This document shows, one piece after another, positions 47,342 through 56,046 of a stretch of 56,139 nt of DNA. The notes beneath the pieces were generated by a model. The model searched no databases and was not told where the DNA came from. It was given only the letters and a program-made list of their open reading frames with translations. Where the stretch lies: assembly GCA_001825035.1 (NCBI GenBank), contig MHUO01000006.1, positions 19,444 through 75,582 on the forward strand, given 5' to 3'. The translations under genes and the position numbers were made by a program. Within the stretch, counting starts at the first letter, position 1, and each line of letters begins with the position of its first letter. Origin of the DNA: Candidatus Wildermuthbacteria bacterium RIFOXYD1_FULL_50_12 (GTDB lineage: Bacteria > Patescibacteriota > Minisyncoccia > Minisyncoccales > UBA10102).

Positions 47342-48175
47342 TCAAACACGAAAAGCGATCTGGGAGATTTTACGGAAACGAGAAGGGACGGTCTCGTTTA
47401 AAAACTTCTCTTGCTCCTCGCCTCGAAACTCCATAACTTCCTGCCACACAGCGCGGCCGGCCAAAAAGCCGCGAGCTCCGTTTTCGACAGACGTTTGCAG
47501 TTCTTTTGCGAATTGCTCAAATGAGACGCCGCGCGTCAGGAGAATCCACGGAGTATCTGCCGCAAGCTCGGTTATCTCTTTCGCGAGCTCCGCGCTTCCC
47601 GGAAATTCCAACTTCCATACGTCGGGCTTCACGCCCCTCGCCAACAACATGCGCATTGCCTGAAGCGTTGCCTCTCCCGCGCTCGCGGAATCTCTCGTTT
47701 TCCCATAAGTGACAACTTCCAAAAATAAGGGGATATTTTGGCCGCGGCTGGCCTCCAGCGCCGTTTTCGCCACATCTATTTGATGTTCTGCCGATTTGCC
47801 TTGAGGATCAAAATACAAAAGCAGTTTCGTCCCCGAAGCTCCCCACTCTTTGAGCTGTTTTGCTTCATACTGCAGTTTTGAATAGCGATCTCCCTCCCGC
47901 TCCTCGTACCCTGATTCTTCAAGAGACAAGATATACGGAGTGCCATCCTGCTCTCCAAGCGCTTTTTTATATGCGGGCAGGCCGAAAATGGGATCCAATA
48001 AAACTCCGCTGAACTGGTCTTTGAGCGATCTTAAAATGCGCTCCTTCAGCCCGATTACTTGAACGTCCTGCACCGCGCCGGGATCTCCGGGATTGAGCAG
48101 TTTCTTTAAACTCCCCCGATGATCCAAGGCAAGCATCAAATATTTCCCTTGCCGCGCAAAAATTGAGGTATCCAT
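47342..48175 (-). CDS. LacD-like class I aldolase
   Basis: A 277-residue TIM-barrel protein resembling tagatose-1,6-bisphosphate aldolase. It shows LMLALDHRGSLKKLL near the N-terminus, TKLLLYFDPQGKS, and KPDVWKLEFPGSAELAKEI with the likely Schiff-base Lys. FLAGRAVWQEVMEF matches the phosphate-binding end. Which sugar bisphosphate it cleaves is unknown. It is divergent from the GH130 operon, separated by about 40 nt. Confidence 0.82.
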   Translation of the reverse strand: MDTSIFARQGKYLMLALDHRGSLKKLLNPGDPGAVQDVQVIGLKERILRSLKDQFSGVLLDPIFGLPAYKKALGEQDGTPYILSLEESGYEEREGDRYSKLQYEAKQLKEWGASGTKLLLYFDPQGKSAEHQIDVAKTALEASRGQNIPLFLEVVTYGKTRDSASAGEATLQAMRMLLARGVKPDVWKLEFPGSAELAKEITELAADTPWILLTRGVSFEQFAKELQTSVENGARGFLAGRAVWQEVMEFRGEEQEKFLNETVPSRFRKISQIAFRV

Positions 48176-48194
48176 ACTTTCCTTTATAACTCAT

Positions 48195-48205
48195 TATGCT
48201 ACAAT
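48195..48205 (+). promoter_or_regulatory. Extended -10 box of the GH130 operon
   Basis: TATGCTACAAT is an extended -10 (TG, one base, TACAAT at 48200-48205). It ends 8 nt before the ATG at 48214, giving a leaderless or nearly leaderless mRNA. The same TATGCTA-type box precedes the first antitoxin gene. Confidence 0.6.
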
Positions 48206-48213
48206 ACGACAAT

Positions 48214-49254
48214 ATGGTTCAGGTGCAAAAACTCGGCGTTGTGCTGGAGCCGACCGAACATCTCTTTGAACGTCTTGCCGTGCTCAATCCGGGCACGTGG
48301 CAGGAGGGGAACACCACTCACATGTTTTACCGCGCGCTGGATGAAGACCACTGTTCCACCGTCGGATACGCCAAACTCGAAGGGCCCATGAATGTGGTGG
48401 AACGCTGGGAGAAACCCATCCTACTGGGCACGCATCCTTATGAACATAAAGGGATGGAAGATCCGCGCATCGTGAAAATAGAAAATACCTTCTACCTGTT
48501 TTATGTCGCGCACGACGGAAAAAATGCTGTGACCGCGTACGCGACGAGCAAGGACCTACGCTCCTTTGAGAAAAAGGGAATCATCAGCCCCAAGATCGCT
48601 TACCGCGAGTTTGACGCGCTCAACGACGAGCTTCAGCTCAAAGACGCCTACTCTTTTTTCGCTTCCTACTACCAAGAAGAAGCGGGCATAGACGTTCTCC
48701 TGTGGCATAAAGACGTGTTCCCCTTTCCGCGCAAAATCCGGGGGAAATACGTCTTGATGCACCGAATCCTGCCCGACATTCAAATTGCGTTCTGTGACAA
48801 CTTTGAACAGCTCCAGCAAGAGGAATATTGGCGGGAAGAACTCAGGAAACTTCCGGAGCACGTTATTTTGGAGAATAAGCACTGGTTTGAATCGCGAAGC
48901 ATCGGAGGGGGATGCACCCCCATAGAAACGGATGAGGGCTGGGTTATTATCTTCCATACGGTAGAAGCGAGAAACGAAGGAAGAGTGTATCATGCGTGCG
49001 CCGCGCTTTTAGACAAGGAAAATCCTTTAAAGGTAATTGGCCGACTCCACGAACCCTTATTCTCGCCCACGGAAGAATGGGAGAAAGAAGGATTTGTTTC
49101 AAATGTTGTCTTCCCCACCGGTACCGCCCTTTTTGAAGACACGCTTTACGTATATTACGGGGCGGCGGACGCGAGAATTGCCGTTGCTTCTCTTAGCCTT
49201 TCTGAGCTTCTGACCGAAATGAAAGATCCCACGAAAAGACACCACGGCTCATGA
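48214..49254 (+). CDS. GH130-family mannoside phosphorylase-like protein
   Basis: About 346 residues of five-bladed beta-propeller. HKGMEDPRIVKIENTFYLFYVAHDG holds the conserved GxEDPR motif and RSIGGGCTPIETDEGWVIIF a later blade. GH130 enzymes phosphorolyse or hydrolyse beta-mannosides. The catalytic Asp of the family is in EDPR. I favour the ATG at 48214 because the ATG at 48196 overlaps the -10 box. The stop overlaps the next start by 4 nt. Confidence 0.9.
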   Translation: MVQVQKLGVVLEPTEHLFERLAVLNPGTWQEGNTTHMFYRALDEDHCSTVGYAKLEGPMNVVERWEKPILLGTHPYEHKGMEDPRIVKIENTFYLFYVAHDGKNAVTAYATSKDLRSFEKKGIISPKIAYREFDALNDELQLKDAYSFFASYYQEEAGIDVLLWHKDVFPFPRKIRGKYVLMHRILPDIQIAFCDNFEQLQQEEYWREELRKLPEHVILENKHWFESRSIGGGCTPIETDEGWVIIFHTVEARNEGRVYHACAALLDKENPLKVIGRLHEPLFSPTEEWEKEGFVSNVVFPTGTALFEDTLYVYYGAADARIAVASLSLSELLTEMKDPTKRHHGS

Positions 49255-51449
49255 TCCCCAATAGATCGCGCTTCATTCTCTATCTCTCCACCTACCCTCC
49301 CCGCGAATGCGGCATTGCCACGTTTACCAAAGATTTGGCTGAAGCGGTTCAGCGAAAGTACAATCCGGCGTTAAAACCCAGAATTCTTGCCATAAACAAC
49401 GATATTACCGACATCTTCGCCTACGACCGGCATGTCGCACGGCAGATGTACGCGGGAAACATTGAGGACTACACCGCCTTGGCGCAAGAGCTCAACGAGA
49501 CGTCCGAGGTAAAGCTTGTCCATATTCAGCACGAATTCGGCATTTTCGGCGGTAACTGGAGCGACTACCTCATTCCTTTTTTCCAGACGATTCAAAAACC
49601 CGTCATCATTACCCTCCATACCGTCCTTCCCAAACCCGACAAAACTCTCCTGCGGGTGGTCAGATTCATGCTCCAGCACTGTCAAGCGGTTATCGTGATG
49701 AACGAATTTGCCCGTCAGATACTCATAAAAGAATACGGAGCTTCAGAAGAACGCATCGCGGTGATTCCGCACGGCATCCCTTACGTTTCATCTCCCAACG
49801 GCCGGCAGGAAAAGCAGCGCATAGGCCTGGAAAATCATCTGGTGCTTTCCACCTTTGGCCTTTTGAGCCCGGGAAAGGGCATTGAATACGCTTTGCGCGC
49901 ACTCCCTCCGGTTGCAAAACGCCACCCAAACTTACTCTATCTCATTATCGGAGTTACCCACCCCATCGTCCGGAAAGCGGCGGGCGAAACATATCGCAAT
50001 TTTCTCCAGCACGAAGTCAAACGGCTGGGTCTTTCTTCCCATGTGCGATTTTACAATAAGTATCTTACGGAAGAAGAAATTACCGGTCTCTTGAGGAGCA
50101 CGGACATTTATCTTTCCCCCTCCATTGACCGCAATCAATCCTCAAGCGGCACCCTTTCTTACGCTTTGGGCTGCGGCACACCCGTAATCAGCACCGACTC
50201 CCTCTACGCCCGCAGTTTGGTCACGCCCGAGATGGGCGTGCTCGTGAAGCCCAAAAAACCAAAGGCCATTACCGAGGCACTCATGGAGCTGTGCCGCGAC
50301 CCCCAACGCATAGCCGAAATGGGCAAAACCGCGTTCGCGCAAACGCGGCATATGACGTGGCCGAACGTGGCCCTCGGCCATTTCAACCTCTATCAAAAAT
50401 TTGTCCGCCTGGAGGACGAGCAAAAGGTTCCCGAACTCTCCCTGCGACACCTCAAAAAGCTCACCGACGACTTTGGCATTATCCAATTTGCGAAGCACAC
50501 GAAGCCCGACCTGCACTATGGATACGCAACGGACGACAACGCGAGAGCGCTTATCGTAACAACCCAGGCGCTCGCGCATCTTGGAGAGAATTCAGAAATC
50601 CTTGCGCTCGCCAAGCGCTACCTCAAATTCATCTCGCGCATGCAACGTCCGAGCGGAACCTTCGCCAATCTCGTGAACGGCAAACGCAAAATTATGCGCC
50701 AGCAGCCGAGCGAAGACGCGCAGGGGCGAGCACTGTGGGCGCTCGGCTATCTTATAAGTCAAGACACCCTTCCCCGCGAGATGCGAAAAGAGGCCGAACG
50801 GATGTTCCGCAAGGCGACCCCAGCCATTCGCGAACTCGCTTCCCCGCGTGCAATTGCCTTTGCGATCCTCGGTTTCTTCTGGTACACGAAATCAAAGGCG
50901 AGCGTGCGCCACACTCGTCTGCTGCGCGAACTTGCGGACAAACAAATTGCCAGCTACCTGCAAGCCGCGGGAGAGGATTGGCTTTGGTTTGAACAAGCTC
51001 TTACATATTCTAACAGCAAGCTTCCCGAATCCCTCTTTTACGCGTATCTCGCGACCAAGAAAAAGTCATACCTCCAAGTTGCGGAAAAAACTTTGGATTT
51101 CCTCATTGATATTACGTTTGAGAAAGGGTACTTTGCTCCCATCGGACAAAACGGCTGGTATCTCCGGAGCGGAAAGCGCGCGTACTTTGACCAGCAGCCG
51201 GAAGACGCCTCTTCCATGGTGCAAACGCTGGCTGTCGCTTGGCGCATTACGGGCAAAACGAAATATCGCAAACTCGCACTGGACACTTTTCAATGGTTTT
51301 TGGGGAAAAACCATTTAAATCAAATGGTGTACGATGAAGTAACGGGCGGCTGCTACGACGGCCTCGGCCAGCACACGCTCAACCTCAATCAAGGAGCCGA
51401 GTCCACCATTTCGTATCTTTTGGCCCGCCTCGCAATAGAAGAACTATGA
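49251..51449 (+). CDS. GT4 glycosyltransferase fused to alpha/alpha barrel
   Basis: A 732-residue two-domain protein. Residues 1-385 are a GT4 transferase: YLSTYPPRECGIATFTKDLA, LVHIQHEFGIFGGNWSDYLI, TFGLLSPGKGIEYALRALPP and the donor-site segment DRNQSSSGTLSYALGCGTPV. Residues about 400-732 form an (alpha/alpha)6 barrel of the glycosidase or epimerase kind (GYATDDNARALIVTTQALAH, EDASSMVQTLAVAWRITGK, GAESTISYLLARL). With GH130 before and another barrel glycosidase after, each overlapping by 4 nt, the operon probably builds and recycles a mannose-containing glycan. Donor and acceptor are unknown. Confidence 0.88.
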   Translation: MIPNRSRFILYLSTYPPRECGIATFTKDLAEAVQRKYNPALKPRILAINNDITDIFAYDRHVARQMYAGNIEDYTALAQELNETSEVKLVHIQHEFGIFGGNWSDYLIPFFQTIQKPVIITLHTVLPKPDKTLLRVVRFMLQHCQAVIVMNEFARQILIKEYGASEERIAVIPHGIPYVSSPNGRQEKQRIGLENHLVLSTFGLLSPGKGIEYALRALPPVAKRHPNLLYLIIGVTHPIVRKAAGETYRNFLQHEVKRLGLSSHVRFYNKYLTEEEITGLLRSTDIYLSPSIDRNQSSSGTLSYALGCGTPVISTDSLYARSLVTPEMGVLVKPKKPKAITEALMELCRDPQRIAEMGKTAFAQTRHMTWPNVALGHFNLYQKFVRLEDEQKVPELSLRHLKKLTDDFGIIQFAKHTKPDLHYGYATDDNARALIVTTQALAHLGENSEILALAKRYLKFISRMQRPSGTFANLVNGKRKIMRQQPSEDAQGRALWALGYLISQDTLPREMRKEAERMFRKATPAIRELASPRAIAFAILGFFWYTKSKASVRHTRLLRELADKQIASYLQAAGEDWLWFEQALTYSNSKLPESLFYAYLATKKKSYLQVAEKTLDFLIDITFEKGYFAPIGQNGWYLRSGKRAYFDQQPEDASSMVQTLAVAWRITGKTKYRKLALDTFQWFLGKNHLNQMVYDEVTGGCYDGLGQHTLNLNQGAESTISYLLARLAIEEL

Positions 51450-52585
51450 TTGAACAGGCAAAAGAAAAGGCAATTGAAGTACTGAAGCGCTGCGCCAAGC
51501 CCAAAGGTTTCTACGCTTCTGGATTGCCCAGAGGGTACCAAGCCCTGTGGGCGCGCGACAGCATGGTAACCTCGCTCGGCGCTTCACTGATGGGGACGAT
51601 ATTTCAGGCGCCTTTCCAAAAAAGCTTAAAACTTTTGAGCGAACACCAATCCGAGCTCGGCCAAATCCCCAATGCCGTAGGCAGCTATAATAGAGAACGC
51701 AAATCAGATGTTACCTTTAACTCCATTGACTCTTCGCTTTGGTACCTGATCGGGCATCAGGTATATGCAAAAGCGTACAAGGGCCAATCGCTTCTTCAAA
51801 AACAAAAAAAGAATATTGAAAAAGCACTCCTTTGGCTGCAATATCAAGACCCGAACGAAGACAAGCTTTTGGTGCAGCAACCCACGATGGACTGGCAGGA
51901 CGCGTTTCCCCACAAATATGGAAGAGTTCTCAATGCCCAAGCGCTTTATTATGCGGTGCTACAACTGTATGGCAAAACGGAACTGGCTGGTCGCATACGA
52001 GGCGTGGTCAACGGGGAAATTGAGCAATATCTTTCCCTATACGACAAAAAACTCGGATATTATCTGCCGTGGATTTGGAAAAATCACAACGGGGACCGCG
52101 AACAGGGAGAATGGTTTGACACGCTCGGCAATCTTTTGGCAATCGTAACCGGCCTTGCCACGAGCGAAATCGCCCAATCTATCCTGCGGCATGTGGAAGA
52201 AAAACAAATCAACAAGCCCTATCCCTGCCGCGCCATTGATCCTCCGCTGGAACCCGGCGGTAAAGAATGGCATTCCTATTTTGAAAAGTGCGACGCAAAA
52301 ACTCCTTACCACTATTCAAATGCCGGAGTTTGGCCGTTCATCGGCGGCTTTTATGCCGCGGCCCTCGTAAGGGCAGGGCAACACAAAAAAGCTTCGCAGG
52401 AGCTGGAACTGCTGGCAGAAGCAAATCGAAAACGGAAAGACAAGGGAGAATGGGGTTTTCAGGAGTGGCTGCACGGCAAAACCGGTGAAGCCATAGGCAA
52501 TTCAGAGCCCTACCAAGCGTGGTCCGCAGGCATGTACTTGTTTGCCGCAGAATGCGTCTCTCACCAATCCGTCCCCTACTTTTGA
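51446..52585 (+). CDS. Alpha/alpha-barrel glycoside hydrolase
   Basis: A 379-residue (alpha/alpha)6 barrel protein resembling GDE/GH63-like glucosidases: YQALWARDSMVTSLGASLMG (acid residue in ARDS), TFNSIDSSLWYLIGHQVY, PTMDWQDAFPHKYGR, and at the end FQEWLHGKTGEAIGN then YQAWSAGMYLFA. The E in EWLHG is a candidate base. The substrate is unknown. Its start overlaps the GT4 stop (ATGA). Confidence 0.82.
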   Translation: MIEQAKEKAIEVLKRCAKPKGFYASGLPRGYQALWARDSMVTSLGASLMGTIFQAPFQKSLKLLSEHQSELGQIPNAVGSYNRERKSDVTFNSIDSSLWYLIGHQVYAKAYKGQSLLQKQKKNIEKALLWLQYQDPNEDKLLVQQPTMDWQDAFPHKYGRVLNAQALYYAVLQLYGKTELAGRIRGVVNGEIEQYLSLYDKKLGYYLPWIWKNHNGDREQGEWFDTLGNLLAIVTGLATSEIAQSILRHVEEKQINKPYPCRAIDPPLEPGGKEWHSYFEKCDAKTPYHYSNAGVWPFIGGFYAAALVRAGQHKKASQELELLAEANRKRKDKGEWGFQEWLHGKTGEAIGNSEPYQAWSAGMYLFAAECVSHQSVPYF

Positions 52586-52605
52586 GAGGCATGTACTCGC
52601 CTCTC
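52584..52605. terminator. Hairpin between convergent operons
   Basis: GAGAGGC, ATGTACTC, GCCTCTC lies exactly between the stops of the + strand glycosidase and the minus-strand GT4 gene. The following U-run is weak (TTCTA) on plus, so termination may be modest in both directions. Confidence 0.55.
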
Positions 52606-52607
52606 TT

Positions 52608-53753
52608 CTACGAAAGCTGTAGGCGATCTTTGATCGTAGCAGTCATTTGGGCGGCGAGCTTGCGGTAATCAAAGTTCTGCACGGCGCGCTCGCGGGCGAG
52701 GCGGCCCATTTCAGCTCTCCTTTCCGTATTCGTCAGCAGCAAAAACAGATATTCTGCCAGCTCGTCTACGTCCGCCCGGTAGGCGAAGGTCTTGGGTTCA
52801 TCAAACACAATGCGTCCCTGCTTTTTGAACCCCATATCGGGATAAATGATCTCGCTTTCCAAATCAACCGTCTCTGCGACGCGCGCTAAAAACCCGGTTT
52901 TTCCGTGCACGATTGTTTCTTTCGGCCCCATAGCGTCAATGGACACCACCGGAATACCGCACGCCTGAGCTTCCACCTGAATCATGCCGTATCCCTCAAG
53001 CCGACTGGGCGCCGCGTAAATATCTGCCGCGTTCAGCAAAAACGGCATAAACTCGCGCGAATAAGAGCCCGCCGCAAACACAATTTTCTTTCTGTCCAAG
53101 CCGAGCTCTTCAATGAGCTCCACCTCCTCGTCTGAGTGGTCGCGCTCATTTTCTTCTTCCCAGGACTTGCAAACATATTTCCATTTGGCAAACTCCCGGT
53201 CTATTTTTGCCAAAGCCCGAAATACTTCCTGCGCGCCTTTTGAAGTTACGTCTCCCCCAACGGTCAGAATCATTTTCTCGTCTTCTGCCACCCCGAGCAT
53301 CTTCCGTATATGGGAAACGCGCGGATCACTCTTGGAAATGGGTCTGAAAAAATCCGGCTCTACTCCTATGTGGGCCACCGCAAAATTTTTCGTGTCCACG
53401 CCGTCTCTCGCGTAGGTCTGGCGCACCCAGTCGGACGTTACAAACGCAAGAGGCAGGCCCCCGATTAAATCGTGGTAGTTGGCAACCCACCCGTCCGCCA
53501 CCAGCCAAGGCACAGGGGTTATTCCGAATTTTTGCGGATGTAAAATGAGCTCTGGCGCATATCCCCAAAAGCCGACGCCTATAGCCACATCCGGCCGAAA
53601 TGTTTTATAAAGCCATTCCTTCTGTACGTCAGACCGCCAGTGGCAAGGCATCACCTCTTCGCCGTTCTTCTTCAGGGCGCGATATAGCATATCGCCCTGC
53701 AAGCTTAAGCCGTCGGTCTCAACAGGATGCGCATACAACACCGCCGATTTCAT
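52608..53753 (-). CDS. GT4-family glycosyltransferase
   Basis: A 381-residue GT-B enzyme. The C-terminal domain shows MILTVGGDVTSKGAQEVFRA and the donor site SRLEGYGMIQVEAQACGIPV. The N-terminal half (YAHPVETDGLSLQGDMLYRA) matches no specific subfamily I know. The start overlaps the PIG-L deacetylase stop by 4 nt, so transferase and deacetylase probably act in sequence on one glycan. This resembles the GlcNAc-transferase plus deacetylase pair of low-molecular thiol or GPI-like pathways; substrates are unknown. Confidence 0.87.
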   Translation of the reverse strand: MKSAVLYAHPVETDGLSLQGDMLYRALKKNGEEVMPCHWRSDVQKEWLYKTFRPDVAIGVGFWGYAPELILHPQKFGITPVPWLVADGWVANYHDLIGGLPLAFVTSDWVRQTYARDGVDTKNFAVAHIGVEPDFFRPISKSDPRVSHIRKMLGVAEDEKMILTVGGDVTSKGAQEVFRALAKIDREFAKWKYVCKSWEEENERDHSDEEVELIEELGLDRKKIVFAAGSYSREFMPFLLNAADIYAAPSRLEGYGMIQVEAQACGIPVVSIDAMGPKETIVHGKTGFLARVAETVDLESEIIYPDMGFKKQGRIVFDEPKTFAYRADVDELAEYLFLLLTNTERRAEMGRLARERAVQNFDYRKLAAQMTATIKDRLQLS

Positions 53754-54355
53754 ACGTATTTGGAAAACGTCTCTATTGGAGCACAGCTGCGGTTTTCAAA
53801 GCTCTGCGCTTCAAATCCATAAAGCTCCTTCATGATACCTCTCTTTGCCCGCCATTCTTTTGCCGATAGCTCCACTGCGCGCGGAACATTTTCTTGCGGT
53901 ATGGCAACCTTTTTCTTTTCATCAAGGCGGTAAGCGAAAAAGAATGCTGTTCTGGCTTTCAGCTCCCCTGTCTTGAGCATTTCTTTAACCGCGTGGTGTG
54001 TTCCCTTGTGCCGAGGATGGCCGTATTCGCCATTCGCCCCGTGTGTAAAAACAACGTCCCACTTTTTTTCAGGAAGTTCTTTTCGGAGAATGTTTTGTAT
54101 CGCGGAGATGCTCTCTTGAATACTCATAACCCCCTCGTCCTCCAGATCGCAAATCAAACCGCTTGCGCCATAGTGCTTTGCCACGCGCTTAAATTTTGGC
54201 ATACGGTCCGGATCCGATTTCAGGCAAAGCGCAACTAAGGTCCATTGTACTTTTTTGTGCCGCGCTATAGTGCCGCCCATCCAAATCGTTTCGTCGTCAG
54301 GATGCGCCACGATTACAAGCACCCGCGCCCCCTCATCTAACTTGAGCCGCTCCAT
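53750..54355 (-). CDS. PIG-L/LmbE-family deacetylase
   Basis: A 201-residue zinc deacetylase, with VIVAHPDDETIWMGGTIARH (His-Asp-Asp metal site) and GEYGHPRHKGTHHAVKEM (third ligand His). It removes acetyl groups from N-acetylglucosamine-like sugars. It overlaps both neighbours, GT4 downstream (4 nt) and the nucleotidyltransferase upstream (23 nt), so one transcript carries all three. Confidence 0.92.
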   Translation of the reverse strand: MERLKLDEGARVLVIVAHPDDETIWMGGTIARHKKVQWTLVALCLKSDPDRMPKFKRVAKHYGASGLICDLEDEGVMSIQESISAIQNILRKELPEKKWDVVFTHGANGEYGHPRHKGTHHAVKEMLKTGELKARTAFFFAYRLDEKKKVAIPQENVPRAVELSAKEWRAKRGIMKELYGFEAQSFENRSCAPIETFSKYV

Positions 54356-54842
54356 GACAATCCCTATACTTTTTGCCCGAACCGCAGTGGCAGGGCACGC
54401 CTCCTATAAAATTTTCCGAAAGCCACGAGCTCGACTGCACCTTCCCCCCGCGTCCCACGTTAAACACCATTTTGCATCCGATTTCGTTGCATAAGGCAAC
54501 TTCGGGAATATTGTCTTCCTTCCGGTCGCCGCCGTTGGCAAAAATGTGCGGACGGAGCTCCGAAAGCTCCTGATACACGCTCATATCCGCGGGGTCTTGC
54601 GGATGTTTGGTGATCACGACGCGATCCACCACGGTCAGGGACTGCAAAATCTCCGCCCGTTCTTCTTGGGGCATAAACACATAACCCTTTTTCTTCAAGA
54701 GCCAGTTGTCGTTGTTCAAAATAACGATAAGCTCGTCGCCCAATGCCTTGGCTTCCTGGAAAAGCCGCACGTGACCAATGTGCAAAGGGTCAAACCCCCC
54801 ACTCACCGCAACGACAATGCGTTCTACCGATGTCTCGTCCAT
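54333..54842 (-). CDS. Cytidylyltransferase-like enzyme with SEC-C tail
   Basis: A 169-residue protein. Residues 10-140 are a nucleotidyltransferase of the RfaE/TagD kind: VSGGFDPLHIGHVRLFQEAK with the HxGH motif. The tail GVPCHCGSGKKYRDCHG is a SEC-C zinc motif (usually PCPCGSGKKYKKCC), with His in place of two residues. That motif occurs in SecA and proteins near ribosomes; a fusion to this enzyme is unusual. A TGT-TAGAAT extended -10 lies 9 nt upstream of the ATG. Confidence 0.88.
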   Translation of the reverse strand: MDETSVERIVVAVSGGFDPLHIGHVRLFQEAKALGDELIVILNNDNWLLKKKGYVFMPQEERAEILQSLTVVDRVVITKHPQDPADMSVYQELSELRPHIFANGGDRKEDNIPEVALCNEIGCKMVFNVGRGGKVQSSSWLSENFIGGVPCHCGSGKKYRDCHGAAQVR

Positions 54843-54948
54843 AGATACGTCATTCTAACAGAGCTTTCCAAAAATGGAAGAGCCCCTGCCGTTTCAACGG
54901 TTCGCCTCAAGAATGCTTTCGTCAATCATAACGCAATGAAAAGGAGTT

Positions 54949-55374
54949 TCAGGAGAGAAAAAGATACTGAAACGTCACCAGCAAAAGAGCGAAAAGCGTG
55001 AGAACCGTTGCCCCTCTCTGGGGCATGCCCCAGCCGGCTTTTTCAAAGAATTTTTTGATTATCATGTGCCGATACTTTCTTGCTTCACTCAGCTTCTCTC
55101 CTTTCGCAATCTGCTCAAGAGTGGTGAGAATGCAGACCAATTCGTACCGCTTGGTAAACAGCATTAAAATCGCTCCCCAAATCATCTGGTGGATTACGAC
55201 TCCCCACGTAAAGAAAAAATGGAAGGAAATCTTGCTCGTCCAAAGAGTGGGGGGCACGAAAAAGAGGCCAACCCAAAGAGCGCCTATCAAAAAATGAATT
55301 CCGAAAATGATGCGGGCAAGCCGAGCTCGCAGCTTTGTATGGTAATACCTGCTAACTTTCTTGACCGGGTTCAT
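54949..55374 (-). CDS. Four-helix membrane protein of unknown function
   Basis: A 141-residue protein with a basic start and about four helices (IIFGIHFLIGALWVGLFFVP, WGVVIHQMIWGAILMLFT, ATVLTLFALLLVTFQYLFL). A charged cytosolic segment (EQIAKGEKLSEARKYRHM) lies between helices. No family recognised. A TGC-TAAAAT extended -10 is visible 14 nt upstream of the ATG. Confidence 0.65.
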   Translation of the reverse strand: MNPVKKVSRYYHTKLRARLARIIFGIHFLIGALWVGLFFVPPTLWTSKISFHFFFTWGVVIHQMIWGAILMLFTKRYELVCILTTLEQIAKGEKLSEARKYRHMIIKKFFEKAGWGMPQRGATVLTLFALLLVTFQYLFLS

Positions 55375-55452
55375 GGTGCGACTATTTTATTTTAGCACAT
55401 CTCGAGAATAAAAAACAAGTCGCCCGAAGTTCTCCAGGGCAACACCCCTCTC

Positions 55453-55481
55453 TTGAATTCCTCTTCTCAGCTTGCTATACT
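55453..55481 (+). promoter_or_regulatory. Promoter of the tRNA-Asn gene
   Basis: TTGAAT (55453-55458), 17 nt and TATACT (55476-55481) place transcription start about 4 nt before the tRNA 5-prime end. Confidence 0.75.
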
Positions 55482-55556
55482 GTTCGTGTATTCCGGTGTA
55501 GCGCAGCGGTAGCGCAGGGGACTGTACATTAAAAGCCGTTCGTATGGTATACTTAT

Positions 55557-55910
55557 ATGTGTATGCCAGACAAACGCAAATATGCCGACCGCGCTGAGTA
55601 TTTGAAGAGAGCTGTTGCAAAAAGAAGGAGAAAGCTTCGGGAAATGGCCATCAAATACAAGGGCGGGGAATGTATTCTCTGTGGATATAGTAAATGTAAT
55701 TGGGCATTTGATCTTCATCATATACATGGTGAAGACAAAGGGTTTGGGTTGTCTGCCGATGGTCTTACTCGTTCGTGGGAAAAGACTAGAGAGGAAGCAG
55801 ATAAGTGCATACTTGTATGCGCCAACTGTCACAGGGAAATACATGCTGGCATAGTGCAGCTTCCAAGAGAAATCTTGGATGAAAAACGAGGTGAATTGCG
55901 GGAAACCTAA
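55557..55910 (+). CDS. HNH homing endonuclease of the intron
   Basis: A 117-residue HNH nuclease. Basic N-terminal helix (residues 11-35), then zinc-Cys pairs and catalytic motif: GGECILCGYSKCNWAFDLHH, HIHGEDKG, and CILVCANCHREIHAG. It would cut intronless tRNA-Asn alleles to spread the intron. The ATG at 55557 or that at 55563 may start it. The last 17-18 codons, to the TAA at 55908, overlap P1, P2 and P4 of the ribozyme, so protein and RNA share sequence. Confidence 0.92.
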   Translation: MCMPDKRKYADRAEYLKRAVAKRRRKLREMAIKYKGGECILCGYSKCNWAFDLHHIHGEDKGFGLSADGLTRSWEKTREEADKCILVCANCHREIHAGIVQLPREILDEKRGELRET

Positions 55911-56046
55911 GTTACTCCGCTGGAGAATAAGGTAATCCGCAGCCAAGCCCTTTCCTAGTTTTATGCGAGAAAGGGAAGGTTCAGAGACTATCCTATAAAG
56001 GAGTACTGTCCACCAACAGGTGGATGGGAAGCGCCTCGCATCCTAA

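Noticed and set aside
50291-50992. 234-codon + strand frame inside the GT4-barrel gene
   Set aside because: Pro/Arg-rich shadow of an intact, motif-bearing gene in another frame.
52608-54355. Bacillithiol/mycothiol synthesis pair (BshA-BshB or MshA-MshB)
   Set aside because: GT4 plus PIG-L order fits, but the GT4 N-terminal half lacks the BshA/MshA sequence pattern and no ligase gene is near.
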